DNA of 64,000 nucleotides from Mycobacterium sp. 050128 (lineage in GTDB: Bacteria > Actinomycetota > Actinomycetes > Mycobacteriales > Mycobacteriaceae). The stretch lies in the NCBI RefSeq assembly GCF_036409155.1, contig NZ_JAZGLW010000004.1, positions 434,001 to 498,000 of the forward strand, given 5' to 3'. Made by a program: the position numbers and the translations under genes. This document shows, piece after piece, positions 22,395 to 31,595 of the stretch (its first letter is position 1; each line of letters starts with the position of its first letter). The notes below the pieces were generated by a model, which was not told where the DNA came from, did no database searches, and saw nothing but the letters and a program-made list of their open reading frames with translations.

Positions 22395-22712
22395 ATGGCC
22401 TACCTAGCCCTCATCGCCGTCTACGTAGTCGCCGCAATCACCGCTCTGGCCGGATTCTGGCTCACCGCCGTGTTGTTCGTCGGCCATGACTACGACGCAA
22501 CCGGGGTCGTCATGACGGCCGTGCGCAAGGTGGCGGGGCGAGGCCCGATTCTGATCGCGGGCGGTGTTGCGCTGGGTTTGCTGGGCAACCTTGCCTCGAA
22601 CCATCTGCCTCCCGCGCCGGCCTCCGACATGGTCGCGCCGGCCCACCCGTTGGACCTGTGCGACCTCAACGACGGCCTTTTCGGCCTGTGCGGTGCCGGG
22701 CAGCTGGGTTAG
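22395..22712 (+). CDS. Small two-helix membrane protein, unknown function
   Basis: 105 residues starting MAYLALIAVYVVAAITALAG. One hydrophobic segment opens the protein and a second (GPILIAGGVALGLLGNLASN) sits mid-protein. The C-terminal ~35 residues are Pro-rich and then cysteine-containing (LDLCDLNDGLFGLCGAG). A GGATTCGGGAA purine stretch precedes the ATG. It lies between pepQ and efp on the same strand. I do not recognise a family. High coding GC and a clean start support a real gene, but it could be lineage-restricted. Confidence 0.6.
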   Translation: MAYLALIAVYVVAAITALAGFWLTAVLFVGHDYDATGVVMTAVRKVAGRGPILIAGGVALGLLGNLASNHLPPAPASDMVAPAHPLDLCDLNDGLFGLCGAGQLG

Positions 22713-22795
22713 CCGCGCGGTTAGTGACGCACCGCAGCGCGGGTAAGCTGCATCCGGTGCTGTTCTGCTCGCACCGTTTGCGGCGGAACCCCGCT

Positions 22796-22813
22796 GCCGG
22801 GCACCTGCCCGGC
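22796..22813. other. Perfect inverted repeat upstream of efp
   Basis: GCCGGGCA and TGCCCGGC are perfect complements separated by two bases; in RNA this gives a 7-bp GC stem with a 4-base loop. It lies 84 bp downstream of the small membrane gene and 38 bp before the efp start. There is no following U-tract. It could be an intrinsic terminator of the mycobacterial (U-poor) kind or part of the efp leader. Confidence 0.5.
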
Positions 22814-22851
22814 CCCCGAACGTTGGCCATCCTGTAGCAGATAGAGCGACC

Positions 22852-23415
22852 GTGGCATCGACTGCCGACTTCAAGAACGGACTGGTGCTGGTGATCGACG
22901 GCCAGCTGTGGCAGATCACCGAGTTTCAGCACGTCAAGCCGGGCAAAGGCCCGGCCTTCGTACGCACCAAGCTGAAGAATGTGCTCTCGGGCAAGGTCGT
23001 TGACAAGACCTACAACGCCGGCGTGAAGGTGGACACCGCCACCGTCGACCGCCGCGACGCCACCTACCTGTACCGCGACGGCTCGGACTTCGTGTTCATG
23101 GACAGCCAGGACTACGAACAGCACCCGCTGCCGGAATCGCTGGTCGGCGACGCCGCCCGGTTCCTGCTGGAGGGCCTGCCGGTGCAGGTGGCCTTCCACA
23201 ACGGCGCACCGCTGTACCTGGAGCTGCCGGTGTCGGTCGAACTCGTGGTCACCCACACCGAGCCGGGCCTGCAGGGCGACCGGTCCAGCGCCGGTACCAA
23301 GCCCGCGACCGTGGAGACCGGTGCGGAACTCCAGGTGCCGCTGTTCATCAACACCGGCGACAAGCTCAAGGTGGATTCGCGCGACGGTAGCTACCTGGGT
23401 CGGGTCAACGCCTGA
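22852..23415 (+). CDS. efp: Translation elongation factor P
   Basis: 187 residues. Three beta domains: an N-terminal KOW-like domain with the loop [16 protein letters not shown] (the conserved Lys site of EF-P), an OB domain with [20 protein letters not shown], and a C-terminal OB domain ending [24 protein letters not shown]. It relieves ribosome stalling at polyproline stretches, relevant to the Pro-rich proteins nearby. No modification enzyme gene is in this window. The start is GTG 22852. nusB starts 2 bp after the stop. Confidence 0.97.
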   Translation: MASTADFKNGLVLVIDGQLWQITEFQHVKPGKGPAFVRTKLKNVLSGKVVDKTYNAGVKVDTATVDRRDATYLYRDGSDFVFMDSQDYEQHPLPESLVGDAARFLLEGLPVQVAFHNGAPLYLELPVSVELVVTHTEPGLQGDRSSAGTKPATVETGAELQVPLFINTGDKLKVDSRDGSYLGRVNA

Positions 23416-23417
23416 CC

Positions 23418-23942
23418 ATGCCGGACGCGAAATCGGCGAGGCCCAGCAAAGGACGCCACCATGCGCGTAAGCGCGCGGTGGACCTGCTGTTCGAAGCCGA
23501 GGCTCGCGGCCTGAGCCCGGTCGAGGTGGCCGACGTGCGGATCGCGCTGGCGGAAACCAACCCCGACGTCAAGGCACTGCACCCGTATACCGTCGCGGTG
23601 GCGCACGGCGTCCGCGACCAGTTCGCCCACATCGACGACCTGATCAGCACCCACCTGCAGGGCTGGACGCTGGACCGGCTGCCCGCGGTCGACCGCGCGA
23701 TCCTGCGAGTTGCGGTGTGGGAACTGCTTTATGCCGATGACGTGCCGGAGCCCGTCGCGGTCGACGAGGCCGTGCAGCTGGCCAAGGAACTGTCCACCGA
23801 CGACTCACCGGGCTTCGTCAACGGCGTCCTGGGCCAGGTCATGCTGGTGACGCCGCAGATCCGGGCCGCCGCCGAGGCTGTGCGAGGAGCCGCCGCAGCG
23901 GCTGCGGCCACCACACCGGAGACCCCCGAACCGCCGTCATGA
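23418..23942 (+). CDS. nusB: Transcription antitermination protein NusB
   Basis: 174 residues. The all-helical NusB fold is recognisable from [20 protein letters not shown] (RNA-binding N-terminal helix), [21 protein letters not shown] and [25 protein letters not shown]. An Ala/Pro/Thr-rich tail of about 25 residues follows. NusB binds boxA RNA with NusE in rRNA antitermination. The gene follows efp with a 2-bp gap and overlaps the next membrane gene by ATGA. Confidence 0.96.
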   Translation: MPDAKSARPSKGRHHARKRAVDLLFEAEARGLSPVEVADVRIALAETNPDVKALHPYTVAVAHGVRDQFAHIDDLISTHLQGWTLDRLPAVDRAILRVAVWELLYADDVPEPVAVDEAVQLAKELSTDDSPGFVNGVLGQVMLVTPQIRAAAEAVRGAAAAAAATTPETPEPPS

Positions 23943-24295
23943 CCCGCCTGGAACTCCGCGTCTTCGTCGCCTCCTTTCTGGCTGCGACCGTGGTGCTGGG
24001 TGCGGTGATCTGTGCGGCGTATGGGTGGACCATCGTTGCCTCGGTGCTCGCGATCTACGCGCTGGGCGTGGGGGCCTGGCTGTATCACTCGATCGAGCGT
24101 CTGATCGTCGCCCGCCGCATCAGCACGGTGCGGTCGGCGGCCAAGCCGCTGCAGCCGCTATTGCCGGTGATGGCCGCGATCATGGGGCTCACTCAGGCGG
24201 TGGTGCGCTCGCTCAGCGACGTCGGCGATCTGCCGGCGCGACGGTGGGAGTTGCCTCGGCGGCGAGTCGTCGACAGCGAAGAAACCGACCGCTGA
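23939..24295 (+). CDS. Small membrane protein (Rv2532c-like)
   Basis: 118 residues with two hydrophobic segments near the N-terminus ([23 protein letters not shown] and [20 protein letters not shown]), then a basic, probably cytoplasmic tail ending [14 protein letters not shown]. It matches M. tuberculosis Rv2532c in size and in position between nusB and the decarboxylase gene. The ATG overlaps the nusB TGA. Function unknown. Confidence 0.8.
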   Translation: MTRLELRVFVASFLAATVVLGAVICAAYGWTIVASVLAIYALGVGAWLYHSIERLIVARRISTVRSAAKPLQPLLPVMAAIMGLTQAVVRSLSDVGDLPARRWELPRRRVVDSEETDR

Positions 24296-24453
24296 CCGAA
24301 CACAGGCGATCCTGAGCGAAAAGATCGCGCACGCAGGCGAGACCGGATAACAATGAGGACGAGCGCTGATTCGTACGAGTCGTTTAGGTCGGTGTCGGGA
24401 AATATTCACTGCGGTAGCCGAGTATCGGACACCATCACAGAACAGGTGACGAC
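24296..24453 (+). promoter_or_regulatory. Intergenic region upstream of the decarboxylase gene
   Basis: 158 bp between the Rv2532c-like gene and the decarboxylase. It contains a -10-like GATAACAAT near 24345-24353 and an 8-bp perfect palindrome TCGTACGA at 24371-24378. These make it a plausible separate promoter for the decarboxylase. Acid or amine regulation is not evident from sequence. Confidence 0.35.
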
Positions 24454-27300
24454 ATGAATCCCTACGGTGCCTACACGCGACGGCTGCGGGTCTCCGCGCT
24501 GGCGGCAGTGGCCAATCCGTCGTATACCCGCATCGACACCTGGAACCTGCTCGACGACGCATGCCGTCACCTCGCCGAGGTCGACCTGGCCGGGCTGGAC
24601 AAGACGCACGAAGTGGCGAAGGTCAGGCGGCTGATGGACCGGCTCGGCGCCTACGAGCGGTACTGGCTGTTTCCCGGGGCCGACAACCTGGCGACTTACC
24701 GCGCTCACCTCGACGGCCTGTCCACGGTGCGGCTGGCCGAGGAGGTGTCGCTGGCGGTACGTCTGCTCAGCGAATACGGCGACCGCACAGCGCTTTTCGA
24801 CACTTCCGCCCCGCTGGCCGACCAGGAGTTGGTGGCCCAGGCCAAGCAGCAGCAGTTCTACACCGTATTGCTCGCCGACGACTCGCCGAATACCGGACCC
24901 GACTGCCTGGCCGAGGCCTTGCGGGCGCTGCGCTGCCCGTCCGATGACGTGCAGTTCGAACTGCTGGTGGTGCCCAGCGTCGAGGACGCCATCACCGCCG
25001 TCGCGTTGAACGGCGAGATTCAGGCCGCGATCATCCGTCACGACGTGGCATTGCGTTCGCGTGACCGGGTGCCGTTGATGAACACCCTGCTGGGCGTCGC
25101 CGACGATGCGGTCGGACGCGACAGCGGCAGCGACTGCATCGAATGCGGCGACTGGATCCGTGAATTGCGGCCGCACATCGACCTTTATCTGCTCACCGAC
25201 GAGTCGATCGCGGCCGGCAACGACCAGGAACACGACGTCTACGACCGCACGTTCTACCGGCTCAACGACGTCACCGATCTGTACAGCACGGTGCTGGCCG
25301 GTCTCCGAAATCGTTTCGCCACACCGTTTTTCGATGCGCTGCGGGCGTACGCGGATTCGCCGGTCGGACAGTTCCACGCGCTGCCCATCGCGAGGGGCGC
25401 CAGCATCTTCAACTCCCGGTCCCTGCAGGACATGGGGGAGTTCTACGGCCGCAACATCTTCATGGCCGAGACCTCGACCACGTCGGGCGGCCTGGACTCG
25501 CTGCTGGACCCGCACGGCAACATCAAGAAGGCGATGGACAAGGCCGCCAAGACGTGGCATTCCAATCAGACGTACTTCGTCACCAACGGCACGTCGACGG
25601 CGAACAAGATCGTCGTGCAATCGCTGACCCGGCCGGGCGACATCGTGCTGATCGACCGCAACTGCCACAAGTCGCACCACTACGGTCTGGTGCTGGCCGG
25701 CGCCTACCCGCTGTACCTGGACGCGTATCCGTTGCCGCAGTTCGCAATCTACGGGGCGGTCTCGCTGCAGACCATCAAGAAGGCACTGCTGGACCTGGAG
25801 GCGGCGGGTCAGCTCGACAAGGTGCGGATGCTGTTGGTGACCAACTGCATCTTCGACGGCGTCGTCTACAACCCGCTGCGGGTGATGGAAGAAGTGCTGG
25901 CGATCAAGCCGGACATCTGCTTCCTGTGGGACGAGGCGTGGTACGCCTTCGCCACCGCCGTTCCGTGGGCCCGGCAACGCACCGCGATGGTGTCGGCGGA
26001 GCGGCTGGAGCAGATGCTGGATTCACCGGAATACGCGGCGGAATACCGTAATTGGGCCGCTTCGATGGAGGGGATCCCCCGGTCGGAGTGGGTCAACCAC
26101 CGACTGCTGCCCGACCCCGGCAAGGCGCGGGTGCGGGTGTACGCGACGCACTCCACCCACAAGTCGCTGTCCGCGTTCCGGCAGGCGTCGATGATCCACG
26201 TGCGCGACCGCGACTTCAATTCGCGCGCCCGCGACTCGTTCGGTGAGGCGTTCTTGACGCACACCTCGACGTCGCCGAACCAGCAACTGCTGGCCTCGCT
26301 GGACCTGGCGCGCCGGCAGGTCGACATCGAGGGATTCCAGTTGGTCCGGCAGACCTACGACATGGCACTGGTGTTCCGGCACCGCGTCCGTAAGGACCGG
26401 TTGATCAGCAAGTGGTTCCGCATCCTCGACGAAGCCGACCTGGTGCCCGAGGAGTTCCGGGCGTCGGCGGTCAGTTCGTATCGCGAAGTCCGGCAGGGCG
26501 CGCTGGCCGAGTGGAACGAAGCCTGGCGGTCGGATCAGTTCGTGCTGGACCCGACGCGCGTCACCCTGTTCCTCGGCAACACCGGGATGAACGGGTACGA
26601 CTTCCGCGAGAAGATCCTGATGGACCGGTTCGGGATCCAGATCAACAAGACGTCGATCAACAGCGTGCTGCTGATCTTCACGATCGGTGTCACCTGGTCG
26701 AGCGTGCATCACCTGCTCGACGTGCTGCGCCGGGTCGCCACCGACCTCGATCGGGAGCGGGAATTGGCCAGTGTGGCCGACTGGACGCTGCACAAGCGCC
26801 GCGTCGAGGAGATCACCGAGGATCTGCCGCACCTGCCCGACTTCAGCGAATTCGATATCGCGTTCCGCCCGGTGGACGCCTGTGCGTTCGGTGACATGCG
26901 CGCGGCGTTCTACGCCGGCTACGAGGAGTCCGACCGCGAGTACGTGCAGATCGGCAGCGCCGGTCGGCGGATCGCCGAGGGCCGCAAGTTGGTGTCCACC
27001 ACGTTCGTGGTGCCCTACCCGCCCGGTTTTCCCGTGCTGGTCCCGGGGCAGGTCGTCTCGAAGGAGATCCTGTATTTCCTGGCGCAGCTCGACGTGAAGG
27101 AGATCCACGGCTACAACCCGGATCTCGGGTTGTCGGTGTTCACCGCGGAGGCACTGGACCGCCTGGAGGCCCAGCGCAGCGCGGCGACCGCCGCGGTCGG
27201 CACCGCGTACCCGTCGTTCGAACTGCCCCCGGATGCGTCCGTCCTGAACGGGGGGCGCAACGGCGACCGCGTCCAGCGGGCCCTCACCGAAGACGTCTGA
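24454..27300 (+). CDS. adi: Orn/Lys/Arg decarboxylase family protein (Rv2531c-like)
   Basis: 948 residues, PLP-dependent fold type I, in line with the ~947-residue M. tuberculosis Rv2531c. The N-terminal ~300 residues form a wing/receiver-like domain. PLP-binding blocks are TYFVTNGTSTANKIVVQSL, DRNCHKSHHYGLVLAGAYPLYL and CFLWDEAWYAFATAVPWARQ; the Schiff-base Lys lies in YATHSTHKSLSAFRQASMIHV. The C-terminal domain contains VPYPPGFPVLVPGQVVSKEIL. It would decarboxylate a basic amino acid to a polyamine or agmatine; I cannot tell which substrate. The symbol follows the M. tuberculosis annotation. Confidence 0.88.
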   Translation: MNPYGAYTRRLRVSALAAVANPSYTRIDTWNLLDDACRHLAEVDLAGLDKTHEVAKVRRLMDRLGAYERYWLFPGADNLATYRAHLDGLSTVRLAEEVSLAVRLLSEYGDRTALFDTSAPLADQELVAQAKQQQFYTVLLADDSPNTGPDCLAEALRALRCPSDDVQFELLVVPSVEDAITAVALNGEIQAAIIRHDVALRSRDRVPLMNTLLGVADDAVGRDSGSDCIECGDWIRELRPHIDLYLLTDESIAAGNDQEHDVYDRTFYRLNDVTDLYSTVLAGLRNRFATPFFDALRAYADSPVGQFHALPIARGASIFNSRSLQDMGEFYGRNIFMAETSTTSGGLDSLLDPHGNIKKAMDKAAKTWHSNQTYFVTNGTSTANKIVVQSLTRPGDIVLIDRNCHKSHHYGLVLAGAYPLYLDAYPLPQFAIYGAVSLQTIKKALLDLEAAGQLDKVRMLLVTNCIFDGVVYNPLRVMEEVLAIKPDICFLWDEAWYAFATAVPWARQRTAMVSAERLEQMLDSPEYAAEYRNWAASMEGIPRSEWVNHRLLPDPGKARVRVYATHSTHKSLSAFRQASMIHVRDRDFNSRARDSFGEAFLTHTSTSPNQQLLASLDLARRQVDIEGFQLVRQTYDMALVFRHRVRKDRLISKWFRILDEADLVPEEFRASAVSSYREVRQGALAEWNEAWRSDQFVLDPTRVTLFLGNTGMNGYDFREKILMDRFGIQINKTSINSVLLIFTIGVTWSSVHHLLDVLRRVATDLDRERELASVADWTLHKRRVEEITEDLPHLPDFSEFDIAFRPVDACAFGDMRAAFYAGYEESDREYVQIGSAGRRIAEGRKLVSTTFVVPYPPGFPVLVPGQVVSKEILYFLAQLDVKEIHGYNPDLGLSVFTAEALDRLEAQRSAATAAVGTAYPSFELPPDASVLNGGRNGDRVQRALTEDV

Positions 27301-27305
27301 CCGGC

Positions 27306-27384
27306 GTCGAGTGTGCGTCCAGGGCGTTGAGTGTGCGGCCAGGGCGCCGAAATCGCCCACATTGCGCCCTGAGCGCACACTCGA
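27306..27384. repeat. Intergenic palindromic repeat element, copy 2
   Basis: The left arm TCGAGTGTGCGTCCAGGGCG (27307-27326) is followed at once by a second, variant unit TTGAGTGTGCGGCCAGGGCG (27327-27346). The right arm CGCCCTGAGCGCACACTCGA (27365-27384) is complementary to the left arm at 18 of 20 positions. The transcript would form a long hairpin. It starts 6 bp after the decarboxylase stop and may also act as its terminator. A degenerate copy is at 16,991-17,049. Confidence 0.8.
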
Positions 27385-27583
27385 AGCGACCGGGCGCGGG
27401 GCGTAAAAGTTCTGCTCATCGGGATCGCAAAGGCACCGCGTTTCCTTGGGTGGCGCAATGGTCGACGGGCCACGGGTTTTAGCTGGTCGTAGCCGAATGC
27501 GAACCGGCGCAATACTCGCGGCCGCCCGTCAGGCCCGGATCGGCACCCCCGGAAATGCCCTTGAGCCGCATTAGCGTGGCGGC

Positions 27584-28333
27584 GTGGCCGAGGCGATACC
27601 CATTCGCGGACCCCGGGCCGACCGTGCTCGCCGGGTCGCAGACGTGCTGCGCCAGCAGATTCACGCCGCGGCCTACCCGGACGGTCTGCCCGCCGAAAGC
27701 GAACTGGCAGCCGAATTCACCGTGTCCCGCAACACTATCCGCGAGGCGCTGGGCATCCTCAAGCACGAGGGCCTGATCGACCGCGGACCCAAGGTCGGCA
27801 CCTACGTCGCCCAACGCAAGTACGACCACCGGATCGACGCACTGCTCGGGCTGAAGGAAACCTTCAAGCACATCGGCGAAGTCCGCAACGAAGTGCGTGC
27901 CGCCATGCTGGTGGTGGCTCCGCCGGCGGTGGCCAGCCGGCTACAACTCGAGCCCGGCCAGCAGGCGGTGTTCATCGAGCGGCTGCGCTACCTCGGCGAC
28001 CTGCCGCTGAGCCTCGACCTGACCTATCTGACCCCGGATATCGGAACGCAGATCCTGGATCACCCTGTGGAATACCCCCTCGAAAAACAAGACGTCTTCG
28101 CGCTGATCGAGCAGGTGAGCGGGGGCCGGCTGGGCTCGGCATCGCTGGCCCTGGAGGCGATCCCGGCCGATGCCCATTCGGCGGCCACCCTGCAGGTGCC
28201 CGACGGCTCGGCGCTGTTGATGCTCGAGCGTCTCACCAGCCTGGCCGACGGCAGGCCCGTCGACCTCGAGTACATCCGGATGCGCGGCGATCGAATCACG
28301 ATGCGCGGCCACCTAATTAGGAGTAAGCCATGA
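27584..28333 (+). CDS. GntR family regulator with UTRA ligand domain
   Basis: 249 residues. The N-terminal winged helix has RVADVLRQQIHAAAYPDGLPAESELAAEF and VSRNTIREALGILKHEGLI, the classic GntR DNA-binding region. The C-terminal ~150 residues look like a HutC-type UTRA domain (AVFIERLRYLGDLPLSLDLTYL, ALLMLERLTSLADGRPVDLEYIRMRGD). It is the first gene of the operon and overlaps the ferredoxin gene by ATGA, so it probably controls the operon in response to a small ligand related to the transported substrate. The start is GTG 27584. Confidence 0.88.
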   Translation: MAEAIPIRGPRADRARRVADVLRQQIHAAAYPDGLPAESELAAEFTVSRNTIREALGILKHEGLIDRGPKVGTYVAQRKYDHRIDALLGLKETFKHIGEVRNEVRAAMLVVAPPAVASRLQLEPGQQAVFIERLRYLGDLPLSLDLTYLTPDIGTQILDHPVEYPLEKQDVFALIEQVSGGRLGSASLALEAIPADAHSAATLQVPDGSALLMLERLTSLADGRPVDLEYIRMRGDRITMRGHLIRSKP

Positions 28334-28560
28334 CGTTGGTCAACAACAACCGAGTCGACGTGCCGGTCACGATCGACGAGTCGCTGTGTATCGACGGCTG
28401 TACGCTGTGCGTCGACGTCTGTCCGCTCGACGCGCTGGCCATCAACCCCGACACCGGCAAGGCGTACATGCACGTCGACGAATGCTGGTACTGCGGCCCG
28501 TGCGCCGCCCGCTGTCCGACCGGTGCCGTCACGGTCAATATGCCGTATCTACTTCGCTGA
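28330..28560 (+). CDS. 2x[4Fe-4S] ferredoxin (AprB-like)
   Basis: 76 residues with two cysteine clusters: CIDGCTLCVDVCPLDAL and CWYCGPCAARCPTGAV, each the CxxCxxCxxxCP type with a longer first spacing. This fits a bacterial 2[4Fe-4S] ferredoxin, and the arrangement resembles the iron-sulfur beta subunit that partners adenylylsulfate-reductase-type flavoproteins. The start overlaps the regulator's stop (ATGA). It presumably carries electrons to or from the flavoprotein encoded four genes downstream. Confidence 0.88.
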   Translation: MTLVNNNRVDVPVTIDESLCIDGCTLCVDVCPLDALAINPDTGKAYMHVDECWYCGPCAARCPTGAVTVNMPYLLR

Positions 28561-28585
28561 AATAACCTACAGCCCAGGATCTTTC

Positions 28586-29974
28586 ATGAAACGACGCGCC
28601 ACTGCGCTGTTGTCGGTCGCGGCCGTGATCATCGCGGTCGTGTCCGGCTGCTCGCTGGAATCACTCTCGGCGTCCTCCGGTGTGGTCAACGTCGTCATCG
28701 GCTACCAGTCCAAGACCATCAACACCGTGACCGCGGGGACGCTGCTGCGCGCCCAGGGCTACCTGGAACGCCGGCTCGCCGACATCACCACCCGCACCGG
28801 CACCAAATACGCGGTCCGGTGGCAGGATTACGACACCGGTGCCCCGATCACCGCGCAGATGCTGGCCGAGAAGATCGACATCGGCTCGATGGGGGATTAC
28901 CCCATGCTGATCAACGGATCCAAGACGCAGTCCAATCCGCTGGCGAAGACCGAAATCGTCTCGATCACCGGCTATAACCCCAAGGGCGCGCTGAACATGG
29001 TGGTGGTGGCGCCCGGTTCGTCGGCCGCCACGTTGAACGACCTGGCCGGCTCGAAGGTCTCGGCCAGCGTCGGATCGGCCGGGCACGGCACGCTGATGCG
29101 GGCCCTGGACAGAGGCGGCATCAAGGGCGTCGAGGTGCTCAACCAGCAGCCGCAGATCGGCGCCTCTGCACTGGAATCGGGTCAGGTACAGGGACTTTCG
29201 CAGTTCGTTGCCTGGCCAGGGCTGTTGGTGTTCCAAGGCAAGGCCAAACTGCTGTACGACGGCGCCGAGCTGAACCTGCCCACCCTGCACGGCGTGGTGG
29301 TCCGCCGCGCGTATGCGGCGTCGCATCCGGAGGTGCTGGGCGCGTTCCTGCAAGCGCAACTGGACGCCACCGACTTCCTCAACCAGAAGCCGCTGGAGGC
29401 GGCCCGCATCGTCGCCCAGGCCAGCGGGCTGCCGCAGGAAGTGGTGTACCTCTACAACGGCCCCGGCGGCACGTCATTCGATGCCACGCTGAAACCTTCG
29501 CTGGTCGAAGCGCTGAAAAACGATGTGCCGTACCTGAAGTCGATCGGCGACTTCGCCGAACTCGACGTGGCGGGCTTCGTCCAGGACGCGCCGCTGCGCG
29601 CCGTGTTCGGCGCCCGCGGCCGCAACTACGACGGCGCCCAGGCCGCGACCGCCAACCCGTCGCTGCTCAGTGGAGACCCCGCGCAGGCCAGCGAACTCTG
29701 GCTGGACGGAACGGATTCCACGCAGACGCTGGCCAATCCGACCAGCCTGCTGCGGGCGGTGCGGGACGCGACCGCCCACGGGGTCACGGTCCGTGCCGCC
29801 TATGTCCCCGACGCCGAGCTGGGCACCCGATGGTTCGCCGACATGGCGGTCTGGGTGCAAGACGGCCAGAACTACCTGCCGTTTGGAACCCCGGCCGGTG
29901 CGCATCGCTATCTCGCCGCCCATCCCGGCGGCGCCATCGTGAACTACCAACAGGCCCTTGGAGGTTCGGTATGA
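28586..29974 (+). CDS. ABC transporter substrate-binding lipoprotein with C-terminal extension
   Basis: 462 residues. The signal peptide MKRRATALLSVAAVIIAVVSGC ends in a lipobox VSGC, so Cys-22 is the likely lipidated residue. Residues ~33-355 resemble SsuA/NMT1-type binding proteins (IGYQSKTINTVTAGTLL, EKIDIGSMGDYPMLING, LNDLAGSKVSASVGSAGHGT). From about residue 365 a ~100-residue extension ends in RWFADMAVWVQDGQNYLPFG, AHRYLAAHPGGAIVNYQQAL, similar to the NosL copper-chaperone pattern; this is my inference. ATG 28586 is chosen because it begins the signal peptide. The stop overlaps the permease start (ATGA). Confidence 0.85.
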   Translation: MKRRATALLSVAAVIIAVVSGCSLESLSASSGVVNVVIGYQSKTINTVTAGTLLRAQGYLERRLADITTRTGTKYAVRWQDYDTGAPITAQMLAEKIDIGSMGDYPMLINGSKTQSNPLAKTEIVSITGYNPKGALNMVVVAPGSSAATLNDLAGSKVSASVGSAGHGTLMRALDRGGIKGVEVLNQQPQIGASALESGQVQGLSQFVAWPGLLVFQGKAKLLYDGAELNLPTLHGVVVRRAYAASHPEVLGAFLQAQLDATDFLNQKPLEAARIVAQASGLPQEVVYLYNGPGGTSFDATLKPSLVEALKNDVPYLKSIGDFAELDVAGFVQDAPLRAVFGARGRNYDGAQAATANPSLLSGDPAQASELWLDGTDSTQTLANPTSLLRAVRDATAHGVTVRAAYVPDAELGTRWFADMAVWVQDGQNYLPFGTPAGAHRYLAAHPGGAIVNYQQALGGSV

Positions 29975-30846
29975 CTGCTTTCCTGACCGGCGATCCGGCA
30001 GCCCCGGTCACCGGCCACCTCGTCGACGCGGTCCCGGCGCCCGGCACACCGCGGCGAGTCCCCTCGCCTTGGCAGTGGCGGCTGCTGCGGCTCGCCTCGG
30101 TCGCCGCCGCGATCGGCCTGTGGCAGGTGCTCACCGCCGACAAGGTGCGGCTGCTGCTGCGATTCGACACGCTGCCCACCGTCACCGAAATCGTTCACGC
30201 GCTGGAGCGCCGGCTCGGAACCTACGAGTATTGGCTTGACCTGGCGCAGTCGTTGATTCGCATTCTCACCGGCTTCGGGCTGGCCGCGGTGATTGGGGTC
30301 GCGACGGGCGTGCTGCTGGGCCGTTCCCGGTTGTTCGCCAACACCTTTGGTCCACTCGCCGAGTTGGCCAGGCCCATCCCGGCGATCGCGATGGTTCCGG
30401 TCGCGATCCTGCTCTTCCCGACCGACGAGGCGGGCATCGTGTTCATCACCTTCCTGGCGGCCTACTTCCCGATCATGGTCAGCACCCGGCACGCGGTCCG
30501 GGCGCTGCCCACGCTGTGGGAAGACTCGGTGCGCACCCTCGGTGGCAACCGGTGGGACGTGCTGAAACAGGTAGTGTTGCCGGGCATCCTGCCGGGTGTG
30601 TTCGGTGGCTTGTCGGTCGGCATGGGGGTGGCGTGGATCTGCGTGATCTCCGCCGAGATGATCTCGGGTCGCCTCGGCATCGGCTATCGCACCTGGCAGG
30701 ACTACACCGTGCTGGCCTACCCGCAGGTCTTCGTCGGGATCATCACGATCGGCGTGCTCGGATTCGCGACAGCGGCGGCCGTCGAAGTCGTCGGCCGCCG
30801 GGTCACTAGCTGGCTGCCGCGCGCACAGGAGGAGAGCAGGCGATGA
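29971..30846 (+). CDS. ABC transporter permease (SsuC/TauC type)
   Basis: 291 residues, multi-pass inner-membrane protein. After a polar N-terminus of ~35 residues come membrane segments (LASVAAAIGLWQVLTA, GFGLAAVIGVATGVLLG, AIAMVPVAILLF, AGIVFITFLAAYFPIMV, VFVGIITIGVLGFATAAAVEVV). The EAA-type loop that contacts the ATPase is LWEDSVRTLGGNRWDVLKQVVLPGILPGVFGGL. It matches the BPD_transp_1 family of sulfonate, taurine and nitrate importers. A GGAGG site precedes ATG 29971; both ends overlap neighbours by ATGA. Confidence 0.92.
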   Translation: MTAFLTGDPAAPVTGHLVDAVPAPGTPRRVPSPWQWRLLRLASVAAAIGLWQVLTADKVRLLLRFDTLPTVTEIVHALERRLGTYEYWLDLAQSLIRILTGFGLAAVIGVATGVLLGRSRLFANTFGPLAELARPIPAIAMVPVAILLFPTDEAGIVFITFLAAYFPIMVSTRHAVRALPTLWEDSVRTLGGNRWDVLKQVVLPGILPGVFGGLSVGMGVAWICVISAEMISGRLGIGYRTWQDYTVLAYPQVFVGIITIGVLGFATAAAVEVVGRRVTSWLPRAQEESRR

Positions 30847-31595
30847 CCCTAGAAAATGTCGGTATGAGTCTCGAACTGGATCGAGTCCGCCTGTCCTACA
30901 ACGGAGATCCGGTGATCGACGGGCTGAGCCTGTCCGTGCGCCCCGGCGAGATCCTGGTGCTGACCGGTCCCTCGGGATGCGGCAAGTCGACGGTGCTGCG
31001 CGCCCTTGCCGGCCTGCTACGCCCCGATGCCGGCCGCGTGCTGGCCGACGGCGCCGACGTGACCACCACGTCGGGCGACCGGGGCATGGTGTTCCAGGAC
31101 AACGCCTTGCTGCCGTGGCGCACCGTGCGGTCCAACATCGAGTTGGCCCTGCGGCTTCGAGGCGTGCCGCGATCCGGGCGCCGCGCGGAGGCCGACCGCT
31201 GGATCGCCGAACTCGGCCTCACCGGCTTCGGCGACTACCTGCCCAAGAGCCTGTCCGGCGGCATGCGCCAGCGGGTGCAGCTCGCCCGCGGCCTGGCGGG
31301 GACGCCGCGCGCGGTGATGATGGACGAGCCGTTCGGCGCGCTGGACACCCAAACCCGTAGCGCCATGCAGCGGTTGCTGATCGACACCTGGAGCGCTCAT
31401 CCGACCACGATTGTCTTCGTCACGCACGACGTCGACGAGGCGCTGCTGCTGGGTGACCGCATCGCCGTGCTGGGCAAGGCCGGCCGGCCGCCGCGCGCCC
31501 TGATCGACGTGCCGGAGCCGCGAGTCGACCGGCAGCGCAGCGCACTGCGCTCCGAAGTCATTGCCGCCCTGGACCATTCGGGGGTGGCGGCCTGA
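30843..31595 (+). CDS. ABC transporter ATPase (SsuB/TauB/NrtD type)
   Basis: 250 residues. Walker [11 protein letters not shown]-loop [16 protein letters not shown], signature [17 protein letters not shown], Walker [13 protein letters not shown], and switch His in [17 protein letters not shown] are all intact. The [10 protein letters not shown] and [11 protein letters not shown] context is typical of the nitrate/sulfonate/taurine importer subfamily. It energises uptake with the adjacent permease and lipoprotein. The ATG overlaps the permease stop and its TGA overlaps the flavoprotein ATG (TGATG). Confidence 0.93.
   Translation: MTLENVGMSLELDRVRLSYNGDPVIDGLSLSVRPGEILVLTGPSGCGKSTVLRALAGLLRPDAGRVLADGADVTTTSGDRGMVFQDNALLPWRTVRSNIELALRLRGVPRSGRRAEADRWIAELGLTGFGDYLPKSLSGGMRQRVQLARGLAGTPRAVMMDEPFGALDTQTRSAMQRLLIDTWSAHPTTIVFVTHDVDEALLLGDRIAVLGKAGRPPRALIDVPEPRVDRQRSALRSEVIAALDHSGVAA

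Noticed and set aside
24406..25977. A 523-codon minus-strand open frame opposite the decarboxylase gene
   Set aside because: The plus-strand gene has clear PLP-enzyme motifs, and the minus-strand product has none.
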